Assembly: GCF_000802425.1 (NCBI RefSeq)
Contig: NZ_JRUD01000019.1
Span: 124,001 to 188,000 of the forward strand
Direction: 5' to 3'
From: Pseudomonas flexibilis
Lineage (GTDB): Bacteria > Pseudomonadota > Gammaproteobacteria > Pseudomonadales > Pseudomonadaceae
Length of the DNA stretch: 64,000 nt
Shown here in pieces: positions 44,213 to 52,873 of this stretch (positions within the stretch are counted from its first letter, which is position 1; every line of letters begins with the position of its first letter). Below the pieces are notes generated by a model, which had not been told where the DNA came from, did no database searches, and saw only the letters and a list, made by a program, of their open reading frames with translations. Position numbers and translations under genes: made by a program.

Positions 44213-44983
44213 ATGATAGAAATTCTGCTGGGTAGCCTGCTGGCTGTCTGGGGCTTCACCGAGGCCGTTGACACCCGGACAGTGCCCGAAGGCGGCGTGA
44301 ATGTCAGTCACGGCATGACGGTCGCCGGCCCGGTGCGGGAGTCGGTGGTGGTCGAGCCACTGAGTCAGCTCAAGTATCGCAACGTCGTCCGCCAGGCTTA
44401 CGACTACAGCTGTGGTTCGGCAGCCCTGACCACGGTGCTGGATTATTACCTGGGGCTCAATCTGGATGAACGCCAGGTCATGGAAGGGCTCCTCCATTAT
44501 GGTGAGGCCGACAAGATCGCCGAACGGCGTGGCTTCTCGCTGCTGGACATGAAACGGCTCACGGCGGCGCTGGGCTACCAGAGCGGCGGTTTCCGTGCCG
44601 ACTTCCAGGATCTGGTGACCCTGGAGCATCCGGCGATCGTTCCGATCGAATATGCCGGTTTCAAACATTTCGTGGTGCTGCGCAAGGTTCAGGAAGGTCG
44701 GGTTTATGTGGCCGATCCGGCCCTGGGCAACATCAGTTTTACCCAGACACGATTTCAGGACGTCTGGGATCAGAATGTCGTGTTCATCGTGTATCCGGGC
44801 GAGCGTCCGCCCGTGAACGCGCTTGCCCTCAGCGACGCAGACATGCGTCTGGTCGATGACAGGACCACCAGCCTGCTGGCATTTCGGGAGTTCCCGGTTC
44901 TGGCCAAATTCACCGAGAACCAGGCGACCGAAATCGGGTCCGCGGGTCAACTGCGAGAAACCCATTACATCCGCCGCAAATAG
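44213..44983 (+). CDS. C39 family peptidase-like protein (FilB-like)
   Basis: A 256-residue protein with a hydrophobic N-terminal signal (IEILLGSLLAVWGFTEA). The C39 papain-like triad is visible: Cys67 in YDYSCGSAALTTVLDYYL, His152 in GFKHFVVLRKV and Asp168 in YVADPALGN. In secretion systems C39 domains remove double-glycine leaders. Here there is no transporter fusion, and the fold is exported, as in FilB of Acinetobacter and FapD of functional amyloid operons. It follows the FilA-like gene, a possible substrate, since that protein carries several Gly pairs and repeats. Whether it is catalytically active is untested. Confidence 0.8.
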   Translation: MIEILLGSLLAVWGFTEAVDTRTVPEGGVNVSHGMTVAGPVRESVVVEPLSQLKYRNVVRQAYDYSCGSAALTTVLDYYLGLNLDERQVMEGLLHYGEADKIAERRGFSLLDMKRLTAALGYQSGGFRADFQDLVTLEHPAIVPIEYAGFKHFVVLRKVQEGRVYVADPALGNISFTQTRFQDVWDQNVVFIVYPGERPPVNALALSDADMRLVDDRTTSLLAFREFPVLAKFTENQATEIGSAGQLRETHYIRRK

Positions 44984-45043
44984 CAAGCACAGATCGCGCA
45001 GGGGACGCGCGACCCGTAATTCAAAAATAACAAGGGGTAGGCC

Positions 45044-46063
45044 ATGGGAGTTCGGGGACTGGCGTGGCTGGCGATCATCTCGCTGGTCAGCGCGGGGCAG
45101 GTTTATGCCGAGGAAAGCAGTGTCGAGCAGGCCCGGGAAGCACTGAGCAAGAAAGAAGACGACGCGGACAGCACCAAGGCGCTGGAAGAAGTATTCCAGG
45201 CGGCCGAACAGAGCTACACCCTGCTCAAGAAGGGGGAACGGACCCTCACTTACGGTTTCGACTATTCACTGACCCGCGACATGGCCATCCAGACGGTGCG
45301 CACGAACCAGGACAGCCAGGGTGTGCCGAGTTACAGCGTCATTGGCCAGAGCGAGGCTCAGCACAGCTTCACCAACGCCTTTACCTTCGACTACGGTGTC
45401 TGGGACAACCTGACCTTCAGCGTGCGCCTGCCACTGGTGGCCAAGTACGATACCGAGCGCGATCTCGACGTCTACAGCATCGGCGATCTCTCCACCAGTC
45501 TGCGCTGGCAGCCCTGGAACTCGGTGCGCGGACGCCCCGTTACCACGTTCTACGCGAACCTCGGCTTTCCCACCGGGGAAAGCCCCTATGACATCAACAT
45601 CAACCGAGATCTGTCGACCGGCAATGGCTACTACAGCCTAGGTCTGGGGGCCAACGTCTCCCATGTCCTCGACCCGGTCGTGCTCTTCGGTTCGCTGGGG
45701 TACGCCTACAACGCGCCCATCAAGGACATCGACCAGGTGCGCGGTGGACGGTTGCTGGAAGAGGTTTACCCCGGCGCCACCTTCTCGCTCAGCATGGGCT
45801 TTGCCTACGCCCTGTCCTATGACGTGTCGCTGGCCACCTCCTACCAGATGGCCCACAGCCTGAAGCCCAAGTTTCGCTTCGCGGATGTTTCCGGTGACGG
45901 CAACGAGCAGACCAGCGCTGTCATGAACTTTTCGCTGGGCTTGCGAACCTCGCCGGATCGCATCGTCAACGTCAACGCCGGTTTCGGTCTGACCGAGGAT
46001 TCGCCGGATGTCCTACTGGGGTTCTCCATGCCCCTGGATATCAAAGGCCTCAAGGCCCGATAA
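45044..46063 (+). CDS. Outer-membrane beta-barrel protein (FilC-like)
   Basis: A 339-residue exported protein with a signal peptide to about residue 23 (QVYAEESS). A charged helical segment (about 25-65, EQAREALSKKEDDADSTKAL) is followed by alternating amphipathic beta-strands with aromatic ends (LTYGFDYSLTRDM, NAFTFDYGVWDNLTFSVRLP, YSLGLGANVSHVLDPVVLF and so on). The pattern suits an outer-membrane transporter-like barrel. Its place after the C39 gene corresponds to FilC. The N-terminal helical part may contact a periplasmic partner. It does not end in a classic terminal Phe, so barrel assembly is inferred. Confidence 0.7.
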   Translation: MGVRGLAWLAIISLVSAGQVYAEESSVEQAREALSKKEDDADSTKALEEVFQAAEQSYTLLKKGERTLTYGFDYSLTRDMAIQTVRTNQDSQGVPSYSVIGQSEAQHSFTNAFTFDYGVWDNLTFSVRLPLVAKYDTERDLDVYSIGDLSTSLRWQPWNSVRGRPVTTFYANLGFPTGESPYDININRDLSTGNGYYSLGLGANVSHVLDPVVLFGSLGYAYNAPIKDIDQVRGGRLLEEVYPGATFSLSMGFAYALSYDVSLATSYQMAHSLKPKFRFADVSGDGNEQTSAVMNFSLGLRTSPDRIVNVNAGFGLTEDSPDVLLGFSMPLDIKGLKAR

Positions 46064-46081
46064 CGCGCAGGCGGACAGCCC

Positions 46082-47674
46082 ATGAAAAAGCGATTTTCGC
46101 CGCTTGCGCGCGCGATTGCCGGGGTGACCTTGCTCTGGGCAATGGAAAGCCAGGCGCAGTTTTCCCAGAACCTGACCGTGGGCAACCCCAAGGCCATGGC
46201 GCTGGGCAACGCCATTACCGCCGATTCCAGCGGTATCGATGCGGTGCACTACAACCCGGCGGCGCTTTCCAAGCTCAAGGGTCGCCAGACCGCGCTGAAG
46301 CTGGTGACCGGGGTGATGGATATCCGTGCCGAGTTCGATGCGCCGCCCCATTACGGCGACAACTTCTTCAATTTCAAGAACGATCCGATCGCGGGCAGCC
46401 GCAGTCGCACCACCACCTCCACCATGTACCTGCCCGGTCTGGGCGGGACGGTCGATGTGCCGGTGCTGGTCGCGCCGCTGGCCGGGGTCTCCATCAATCC
46501 GCCGGGGTCGAAGTTCACCTTCGCCACCAACGTGTATACCCCGCAGGCGGTCGGTTTTCGGCGCGACAAGGATGATCCGGGCCGCTACATGGGGCAGGAA
46601 ATCGCGCTGCAGCGCATCACCTACTTTTCGCCTTCGGTGGCCTACCAGGTCAACGATGAGTTCTCCGTGGGGCTTTCGGTCGGGTTTTCCCACCAGGCGC
46701 TGGCCCTGAAGCAGGATTTCCGGGCTCCAGGCATGCTCACCGGTGTGGTGGCCGCGGTTCAGGATGCGCTCTGCACCATCGAGGGCAACCCGATGGATGT
46801 GCTGATCAACCTGTGTGGCGCGCCCTTTGGTCCCTTCACCGACCTGGCGAACCTGGACGTCGACATGCAGCAGACGCTGTCGCCGACCTGGAACCTGGGT
46901 TTCCTCTGGGAACCGACCGAGTGGTTCTCCCTGGGGGCCGTCTACCAGAGCGAAGCGAAGATGCGCCTGCAGGGCAAGTACCGCGTCGAGTACACCGACA
47001 ATTGGCAGAACTTCTGGAGGGGCCTCGACAGTTCACTGTTTGGCGCCATTTTCACCAGCATCACACCTGACGGCGTCTGGGAGAACGAGCAAGGCAACGT
47101 CTCCCTGGATGTGACCCATCCGGCGCATTTTTCCACCGGGATCAAGGTCCGCCCCTTGCCGCGCTGGCAGGTCAATTTCGACGTGAAATGGACCGACTAC
47201 GGCAGCTGGGAAAACCTGGAGCTGGAGTTCGACCGTCAGTTGGATCTGCTGACCATTGCCATGCTGTTTGCGCCCGACAACGCCACCAACCGTTCGATCA
47301 TCCTGGATCGCGGCTACGAGTCGGTGTGGAGCTGGGCCCTGGGCGTGCAGTACGACGTCAATGATCGTCTCAGCCTGCGGGTGGGCTATGAACCGCGTAG
47401 CTCATCCATCCCGAGTGATCGGGCGGATATCCTCGCGCCGCTGGGCGATGCCGACCTTTACGGCATCGGTGCCGGGTATCGCTGGGACAAGGATACGGAG
47501 ATCGATATCGGCTTCAACTACCTGATCAGCAAGCAGGACATTCCCGCCGGCACCAGCTGTAACGTGAACTGCTCGGGATTGCTGGACATGGTCTACAACC
47601 CGTATGCCGACCTGGATATCAAGACCAAGGTTGAGGCGTATATCTTCTCGATCAGTTACCGGACGACCTTCTGA
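46082..47674 (+). CDS. OmpP1/FadL family outer-membrane protein (FilD-like)
   Basis: A 530-residue FadL-type barrel. After the signal peptide (to about residue 23) the mature protein starts with QFSQNLTVGNPKAMALGNA and DSSGIDAVHYNPAALSKL, the FadL N-terminal hatch with the conserved N-P-A motif. Many amphipathic strands follow, and the chain ends ISYRTTF with the C-terminal Phe recognised by the Bam complex. FadL proteins take up hydrophobic compounds; in the fil-like operon this member may instead move a lipid or hydrophobic ligand for the surface structure. It is 18 bases after the FilC-like gene. Confidence 0.85.
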   Translation: MKKRFSPLARAIAGVTLLWAMESQAQFSQNLTVGNPKAMALGNAITADSSGIDAVHYNPAALSKLKGRQTALKLVTGVMDIRAEFDAPPHYGDNFFNFKNDPIAGSRSRTTTSTMYLPGLGGTVDVPVLVAPLAGVSINPPGSKFTFATNVYTPQAVGFRRDKDDPGRYMGQEIALQRITYFSPSVAYQVNDEFSVGLSVGFSHQALALKQDFRAPGMLTGVVAAVQDALCTIEGNPMDVLINLCGAPFGPFTDLANLDVDMQQTLSPTWNLGFLWEPTEWFSLGAVYQSEAKMRLQGKYRVEYTDNWQNFWRGLDSSLFGAIFTSITPDGVWENEQGNVSLDVTHPAHFSTGIKVRPLPRWQVNFDVKWTDYGSWENLELEFDRQLDLLTIAMLFAPDNATNRSIILDRGYESVWSWALGVQYDVNDRLSLRVGYEPRSSSIPSDRADILAPLGDADLYGIGAGYRWDKDTEIDIGFNYLISKQDIPAGTSCNVNCSGLLDMVYNPYADLDIKTKVEAYIFSISYRTTF

Positions 47675-47682
47675 GAGTCGAG

Positions 47683-48807
47683 ATGCGCAACTGGCTGCCG
47701 CTGTTGTGGGTGATCCTGGCCCTGCCCGTCGAGGCGGGGCAGGGGCGCTATCTGACCTGGCTGGATGACCAGGGACGTGTCCATAACACCTTCATCCAGG
47801 CTGAGGGTGCTGCCGGTGGCTTCTGGCGAAGCGGACCTACCCCGGAAGCGAACAGTCGGGATGGTGCCGGCTGGGCCAACAACGCTCCGGGCAGCAATGA
47901 GGCCAAGCGCCGCTACTTCACCTGGGTAGATGCCAGTGGCGCGTTGCAGAGCAATTTCCATGTTTCGGCGACCGCGCCGGCCGATACGCAGGTATCCGGC
48001 CGCGATCCGCTGGAGGGTGACTATGTGGATTCGGAATGGCTGGAAGGCCGCAACTTCCAGGCGGATGATCGCGCAGGAGCCTATTTCACCTGGGTCGATG
48101 ATCAGGGGCGGGTGCGCAACTCGCCGGTTGGCCAGCGCGGCGGCCCCGTCGGGCCGGCCGCCGCACCGGTTGAATACAGCGAAGGTCGGCAGGTAGCGTT
48201 CAGCCGACCGTCGCCCCTGCTGCCCAGTCTGGATGGTCAGCCCGCACTGGCCTGGCAGCCGCAGGAGTCCGCGGCCGGGATGACCGAGTTGCACCGGGAG
48301 TTGCTGGAGCGTTGTTGCGAGCAGCTGGCGGAAAGCGACTTCATCGAACTGTCGACCGAAGAGCCCCGTTACGAGGAGTTCAATCGGTTCTCGCCGCGTC
48401 TCAGGTTGCCGCACCTTGACAGCCGTTACGTCGCCATCAAGCTGCCGCGCTCCGCGCAGCGTTATGGTCTGCGGGTGCGCAGTTTCGCCAACCGGCAACT
48501 GGTCTATCCGTCGCTGCTGTTTCTCGATGAGTCGCGCCGCCCCACGCGTCTGGTGAGCGAGGCGGTGTCCACTCTGCATCCGGAAAGCTGGCACCGCTAC
48601 GCCTTCCTGGAGGGCGTGGTGCCGGTTTTCGGGGGTCGCGGCGAGCGCTACGTCCTGTTGCTGACCACCGAGGAGGACCGGGCCCGGCAAACGCTGGACA
48701 ACCGGCCCTACAAGCGCCCGCTGCAGTCCCTGGAGCTGAACGAGGCCGGTGTGCAGGTCCATCGCCATGCCGAGGACGGCAGCTTCGAACTCACCGTGCT
48801 GCGTTGA
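47683..48807 (+). CDS. Secreted repeat protein (FilE-like)
   Basis: A 374-residue exported protein with a signal peptide to about residue 18. Three copies of a short motif lie in the first half: RYLTWLDDQGRVHNT at about 22, RYFTWVDASGALQSN at about 77 and AYFTWVDDQGRVRNS at about 133. These resemble the beta-hairpin of DUF4124 domains (Y-x-W-V-D-x-x-G-x-V-x-Y/N-S). The second half, with CCEQLAESDFIEL and LPRSAQRYGLRVRSF, looks like a beta-rich domain of the MalM/maltose-operon-periplasmic-protein kind. It is last in the operon, corresponds in position to FilE, and its stop abuts the stop of the convergent gene. Confidence 0.65.
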   Translation: MRNWLPLLWVILALPVEAGQGRYLTWLDDQGRVHNTFIQAEGAAGGFWRSGPTPEANSRDGAGWANNAPGSNEAKRRYFTWVDASGALQSNFHVSATAPADTQVSGRDPLEGDYVDSEWLEGRNFQADDRAGAYFTWVDDQGRVRNSPVGQRGGPVGPAAAPVEYSEGRQVAFSRPSPLLPSLDGQPALAWQPQESAAGMTELHRELLERCCEQLAESDFIELSTEEPRYEEFNRFSPRLRLPHLDSRYVAIKLPRSAQRYGLRVRSFANRQLVYPSLLFLDESRRPTRLVSEAVSTLHPESWHRYAFLEGVVPVFGGRGERYVLLLTTEEDRARQTLDNRPYKRPLQSLELNEAGVQVHRHAEDGSFELTVLR

Positions 48808-49791
48808 TCAGTCCCTGGGCTTCACGTGCCCGAACACTTCTTGGGCGAAGCGTACCCGCTGCTCTGGAGTTTCGGTCACGGCTGCCTTGCGCAGGGTTTC
48901 CAGATGCGCCTCGACCGCCTGGGTGCGCAGGGTGAGGCCACAGTTGTTGGCAATCTGGATGTTCAGGCCGGGTCGTGCGTTGAGCTCGAGAATCAGTGGC
49001 CCCTTGTCCTGGTCGAGCACCATGTCGACGCCGATGTAGCCAAGCCCGCACAGCTCATAGCAACCGGCGGCCAGGCGCATGAAACCGTCCCAGTCGGGCA
49101 ACTGCACGCCATCCACCGCGTTGCCGGTGTCGGGGTGACGGATGATCTTGTTGTTCAGCCAGGTGCCGCCCAGGGTGATGCCGGTGGCCAGGTCCACGCC
49201 GACACCGATGGCGCCCTGGTGCAGGTTGGCCTTGCCATTGGACTGGCGGGTGGGCAGGCGCAGCATGGCCATCACCGGATAGCCCATCAGCACGATGATT
49301 CGGATGTCCGGCACGCCCTCGTAGCTGATGCTCTTGAAGATCGGGTCCGGAGTGACGCGGTACTCGATCAGTGCGCGGTCCCGGTGACCACCCAGGGAGT
49401 AGAGGCCGGACAGGATGGTCGACAGCTGCTGCTCGATCTCTTCATGGCTGATGATGCGCCCCGACACCGTCTTGTAACGCCCCTCGAAGCGGTCGGCGAT
49501 CACCAGGATGCCGTCGCCGCCGGCGCCCTGGGCTGGCTTGATCACGAAGTCGTTGCGCCCACCGATGATGCGGTCGAGCCCTTCGATCTGCTTCTCGGTC
49601 TCGATGATCCCGTACATCTCCGGCACATGGATCCCCGCTTCCAGCGCGCGCTGTTTGGTGAGGATCTTGTCGTCGACGATGGGGTAAAGGCTGCGCTTGT
49701 TGTACTTGAGCACGTAATCCGCGTTGCGGCGGTTGATGCCCATGATGCCCTTGGCATCCAGGGCCTTCCAGGTTTTCCAGAGTCCCAGCAT
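48808..49791 (-). CDS. ATP-grasp alpha-L-glutamate ligase-like protein
   Basis: A 327-residue ATP-grasp enzyme related to RimK. NDFVIKPAQGAGGDGILVI forms the nucleotide-binding hairpin, and LILELNARPGLNIQI near residue 290 carries the metal-binding Glu and Asn. RimK-like ligases attach glutamate to peptides or small molecules through an acyl phosphate. It is the third gene of an operon with a retropepsin-like protease and an inactive transglutaminase (4-base gap to the latter). This trio recurs in many proteobacteria. The acceptor substrate is unknown. It converges with the FilE-like gene with no intergenic bases. Confidence 0.87.
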   Translation of the reverse strand: MLGLWKTWKALDAKGIMGINRRNADYVLKYNKRSLYPIVDDKILTKQRALEAGIHVPEMYGIIETEKQIEGLDRIIGGRNDFVIKPAQGAGGDGILVIADRFEGRYKTVSGRIISHEEIEQQLSTILSGLYSLGGHRDRALIEYRVTPDPIFKSISYEGVPDIRIIVLMGYPVMAMLRLPTRQSNGKANLHQGAIGVGVDLATGITLGGTWLNNKIIRHPDTGNAVDGVQLPDWDGFMRLAAGCYELCGLGYIGVDMVLDQDKGPLILELNARPGLNIQIANNCGLTLRTQAVEAHLETLRKAAVTETPEQRVRFAQEVFGHVKPRD

Positions 49792-49795
49792 GGTG

Positions 49796-51322
49796 TCAGT
49801 CCTTCAGGAAAGCCTTGAAGCGGAACAGTTCGGTCAGCCGGTAGCCGCGGTAGCGACCCATCGCCAGCATGAAGGCAACCATGATCAGCAGCACGCCAGG
49901 GAAGGTGAAGACGAAGTAGGTCAGCTCCGGAATGGTCATCAGCAGGTAGGCCAGAGTGGCCGCCACCAGGGTGCCGATAGCGACCTTGAAGGCGTGCGCG
50001 CCGCCGCGTTCTTCCCAGGTGATCGACAGGCGCTCGATGGTCATGGTCAGGATCACCATGGGGAACAGGGCGATCGACAGGCCGCGCTCCAGGCCCAGCT
50101 TGTGGCTCAGCAGGCTGATCACCGCCATGAGCACCACCACGAAGGTCAGCACCACGGACAACCGCGGCAGCATCTGCAGTTTCAAGTGCTCGAGGTAGGA
50201 ACGCAGCATCAAGCCCAGCGCCGTGACCAGGGTAAACAGCAGGATGCCGAATCCCAGCTGGGTTTCCCGGAAAGCCAGGGCGATCAGCACTGGTGTGAAG
50301 GTGCCCAGCGTCTGCAAGCCGCCAAGGTTACGCAGGATCAGGATCATCAGTACGCCGATGGGGATCATGATCATGATCTGGTAGGTCTGCTGGGTCTGCA
50401 GCGGCAACCCGTAGAGGGAGTACTCGAGGAAACCCGCCTGGGCCTGAGCGTCCGACAGTTGCGCCAGGCGGATGGCGTTGATCTGACTGTTGTTCAGCGT
50501 GAATTCGACTTGCGGGTTGCGCCCGCCCTCCACGCTGATCAGCGGTTCTTCGCCAAACCACCAGATCAGCCGGTCTGCCGGCAGGCCTTGCTCGCCGGTC
50601 TCCGGATTGAAGTACAGCCACTGGGTGCCGTTGTAGCTGCGCAGCCACAGCTCCGGGGTCTGTGCGATGCCATTGGCCAGGCGGATCGTGTTGACGCGCT
50701 CCATGGGTACATGGGCAATGGACAGCAGCAGATCGATGACGCGGGCTTTATTTGCCGTGGAGCGATCGCCGCCCAGCAGCAGGCCGACGTTGTCGTCGTT
50801 CAGGTTGTTGACACGCTTGATGGTCTCGCTGATGAACGTCTCCACATCCGCGGAGTGCTGGCGGATGGGGGCCAGCAGCGCTTCGGCGGCGATCTTCTCC
50901 GGCCCTTCGACCGGGATGCTTTCGCGGAAGATCGGCCCTTTTTCCTCGCTCTGCTCACCCCCGTAGCGCTTGGTCAGCACCATCCGGTAGTACAAGGTCT
51001 GATCGCCGCTGGCGCGCCGGGCCGACCAGGTGACCCGGCGATTGCCATCGACCCGGTTGACGCTGACCCCATAGTTGTTGGAGATGAAGCTCTCGTTGAG
51101 GCTGACATGGCTGGCTGCCGGCGGCGGCACGAACATCTGCACCTTCACTGGCTCGCGGGGGTTGGCCTGGAGTTCCACCCGGGCGTCGATGTTCCACAGG
51201 TCCGCGGTTTCGTCTTCGGTCAATGGAATGCCGAGCACGAAGATCTGGTAGGCCGTAGTCAGCACCCCCAGCGTCACCAGCACGGTGATGAGAATTTTCA
51301 GATGCAGAGTCAGTGAGCGCAT
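49796..51322 (-). CDS. Inactive transglutaminase fused to seven transmembrane helices
   Basis: A 508-residue inner-membrane protein. One N-terminal helix (about 8-30, LKILITVLVTLGVLTTAYQI) leads into a periplasmic part of about 280 residues with a transglutaminase-like end (NKARVIDLLLSIAHVPMERV, ELWLRSYNG, LYFNPETGEQG). The positions for catalytic Cys, His and Asp hold Ser/Thr, a non-His residue and Asn, so the enzyme is inactive. Seven hydrophobic helices follow (about 315-490). It lies between the protease (8-base gap) and the ATP-grasp ligase. It could bind and present a periplasmic peptide to the partners. Function unproven. Confidence 0.85.
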   Translation of the reverse strand: MRSLTLHLKILITVLVTLGVLTTAYQIFVLGIPLTEDETADLWNIDARVELQANPREPVKVQMFVPPPAASHVSLNESFISNNYGVSVNRVDGNRRVTWSARRASGDQTLYYRMVLTKRYGGEQSEEKGPIFRESIPVEGPEKIAAEALLAPIRQHSADVETFISETIKRVNNLNDDNVGLLLGGDRSTANKARVIDLLLSIAHVPMERVNTIRLANGIAQTPELWLRSYNGTQWLYFNPETGEQGLPADRLIWWFGEEPLISVEGGRNPQVEFTLNNSQINAIRLAQLSDAQAQAGFLEYSLYGLPLQTQQTYQIMIMIPIGVLMILILRNLGGLQTLGTFTPVLIALAFRETQLGFGILLFTLVTALGLMLRSYLEHLKLQMLPRLSVVLTFVVVLMAVISLLSHKLGLERGLSIALFPMVILTMTIERLSITWEERGGAHAFKVAIGTLVAATLAYLLMTIPELTYFVFTFPGVLLIMVAFMLAMGRYRGYRLTELFRFKAFLKD

Positions 51323-51330
51323 GGAGCTGT

Positions 51331-51870
51331 TTACTCGCCGGGAGTTGTTTCTGGGGCAGGGCAGGCAGGCTTGCCGGCCACGTATTTAATGCTGGGATCG
51401 ACCAGGGCCGCAAACTCGGACAGCGCGTCGGAACCAATCAGCAGGGGGTACTGGAAGGCGCTGCGGTCGGTCAGGTTCACTTCGATCGTGCGCAGGGTCT
51501 GGCCCATGCACAGCTGCAGCTCGATAACCGGGCGCGCGGTGTAGCTTTTGCCTTCTTCAGGATCGAAATCGCCCGCGCGCCGCTTGATCCGGCTGATGCG
51601 TGACACCGGGCGCTCGATCGGTTTGCCTTCCGCGTCACCATTATCAAGCTGAAAACGCACCCAGGTTTCCCCGTCGCGTTCGAAGCGCTGGATGTGATGG
51701 GCACTGAGCGAGGCGGTCATGGCTCCGGTGTCGAGCTTGGCGGGCAGTTCCAGATCGAAATCCATGATCCGGGCGTATTCGTTCAAACCATAGATGGTTT
51801 TCTGATCGGCGGTGCTGGCAGTGGCCAGGCCGAGCAACAGGCAGAAAAGGAGGGGAGGCGTAATTCTCAT
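51331..51870 (-). CDS. Retropepsin-like aspartic protease (RimK-associated 'ATP-dependent zinc protease' family)
   Basis: A 179-residue exported protein with a signal peptide to about residue 21 (LLFCLLLGLATASTA). The motif KLDTGAMTASLSA has the D-T-G of pepsin/retropepsin-type proteases, and YPLLIGSDALSEF is the matching hydrophobic-Gly segment. The family has been labelled 'ATP-dependent zinc protease' in databases, but the motif indicates an aspartic protease that would act as a homodimer. It is the first gene of the operon leading to the inactive transglutaminase and ATP-grasp ligase. The start at 51870 gives the clean signal peptide. Substrate unknown. Confidence 0.82.
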   Translation of the reverse strand: MRITPPLLFCLLLGLATASTADQKTIYGLNEYARIMDFDLELPAKLDTGAMTASLSAHHIQRFERDGETWVRFQLDNGDAEGKPIERPVSRISRIKRRAGDFDPEEGKSYTARPVIELQLCMGQTLRTIEVNLTDRSAFQYPLLIGSDALSEFAALVDPSIKYVAGKPACPAPETTPGE

Positions 51871-52155
51871 AGGTCTTGGAGTACAGGCAGTGGCGGTTCT
51901 GAACCGACCGGAGTCAGCTGCGGACCGGCAAGCGCGTGGAACGCGGGAGAAGGTATGCAGAGACGCCCCCTGGAACAAGCGGGGCGAATTCTACCATGGC
52001 GCCGGAAGTCCGGCGCCTGGCGGATCGTGAACCGGGTGGTGGAAAGACAACTCGACCAAGGTGGCATGGCTTGGCAGGGCTCGTGTTGACAATCTTCTGC
52101 TGAGATCTGGCATTGACCCGTTTTTTTGAGTATTTTTTAGACATCTAGTAAATGG

Positions 52156-52167
52156 ATTGTCGACAAT
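52156..52167. promoter_or_regulatory. Perfect palindrome overlapping the gntR start, likely operator
   Basis: ATTGTCGACAAT is a perfect 12-base palindrome whose last two bases are the first two of the gntR ATG. Short TTGTC-x-ACAA-type palindromes are typical sites for FadR/VanR-type GntR regulators. A half-site-like GTTGACAAT occurs about 70 bases upstream. It suggests autoregulation and control of the prp operon. Confidence 0.6.
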
Positions 52168-52873
52168 GAATGAGTGGCTCCCACCAGCCTTGCTGTCTGT
52201 GGCGGAAGAAGGCGAAACCCTGGCCGAGCAGGTGTTCCGTCGTATCCAGGCCGCCATCGTCAGTGGAGAGATCAAGCCCGGCAGCAAGATCTCCGAGCCT
52301 GAGCTGGCGCGTACCTACGGCATCAGCCGCGGGCCGTTGCGTGAAGCGATTCACAGGCTGGAAGGACAGCGCCTGGTGGTGAGAGTTCCCCACGCTGGCG
52401 CCAGAGTGGTCTCGCTGGGTACCCGCGAGCTGGTGGAGCTGTACCAGATCCGGGAGTCCCTCGAAGGTATGGCGTGTCGCCTGGCCGCGCAGCGCATGAC
52501 CCGCGCCGAGGTCGACGAACTGCGCCGGGTGCTGGATGCCCACGAGCGCGACGAGGCCTTCCAGGCCGGGCGCGGGTACTACCAGCAGGAAGGCGACTTC
52601 GACTTCCACTACCGCATTATTCAGGCCAGCGGCAATGCCACGCTGTCCCAGCTGCTGTGCGGCGATCTCTATCAACTGGTGCGCATGTACCGCATCCAGT
52701 TCTCCAGCACGCCGAATCGGCCGCACCAGGCCTTCGCCGAGCATCAGCGGATTCTCGAAGCCATTGCCGAGGGCGATGGCGAACTGGCCGAGCTGCTGAT
52801 GCGCCGACATATCGCGGCTTCGCGCCGCAACGTGGAACAACAGGTAGACAACCAAAGCAGAGGTGACGCATGA
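52166..52873 (+). CDS. GntR-family (FCD domain) regulator of the 2-methylcitrate operon
   Basis: A 235-residue regulator. The N-terminal winged helix-turn-helix contains [20 protein letters not shown] and [20 protein letters not shown]. The C-terminal all-helical FCD domain has the metal/ligand residues in [10 protein letters not shown] and HQRILEAI with RRHI. It overlaps prpB (ATGA) and leads the prp operon. It probably represses the operon and responds to a pathway metabolite such as 2-methylcitrate. The ATG at 52166 is chosen; an upstream in-frame TTG is unlikely because the putative operator overlaps it. Confidence 0.88.
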   Translation: MNEWLPPALLSVAEEGETLAEQVFRRIQAAIVSGEIKPGSKISEPELARTYGISRGPLREAIHRLEGQRLVVRVPHAGARVVSLGTRELVELYQIRESLEGMACRLAAQRMTRAEVDELRRVLDAHERDEAFQAGRGYYQQEGDFDFHYRIIQASGNATLSQLLCGDLYQLVRMYRIQFSSTPNRPHQAFAEHQRILEAIAEGDGELAELLMRRHIAASRRNVEQQVDNQSRGDA

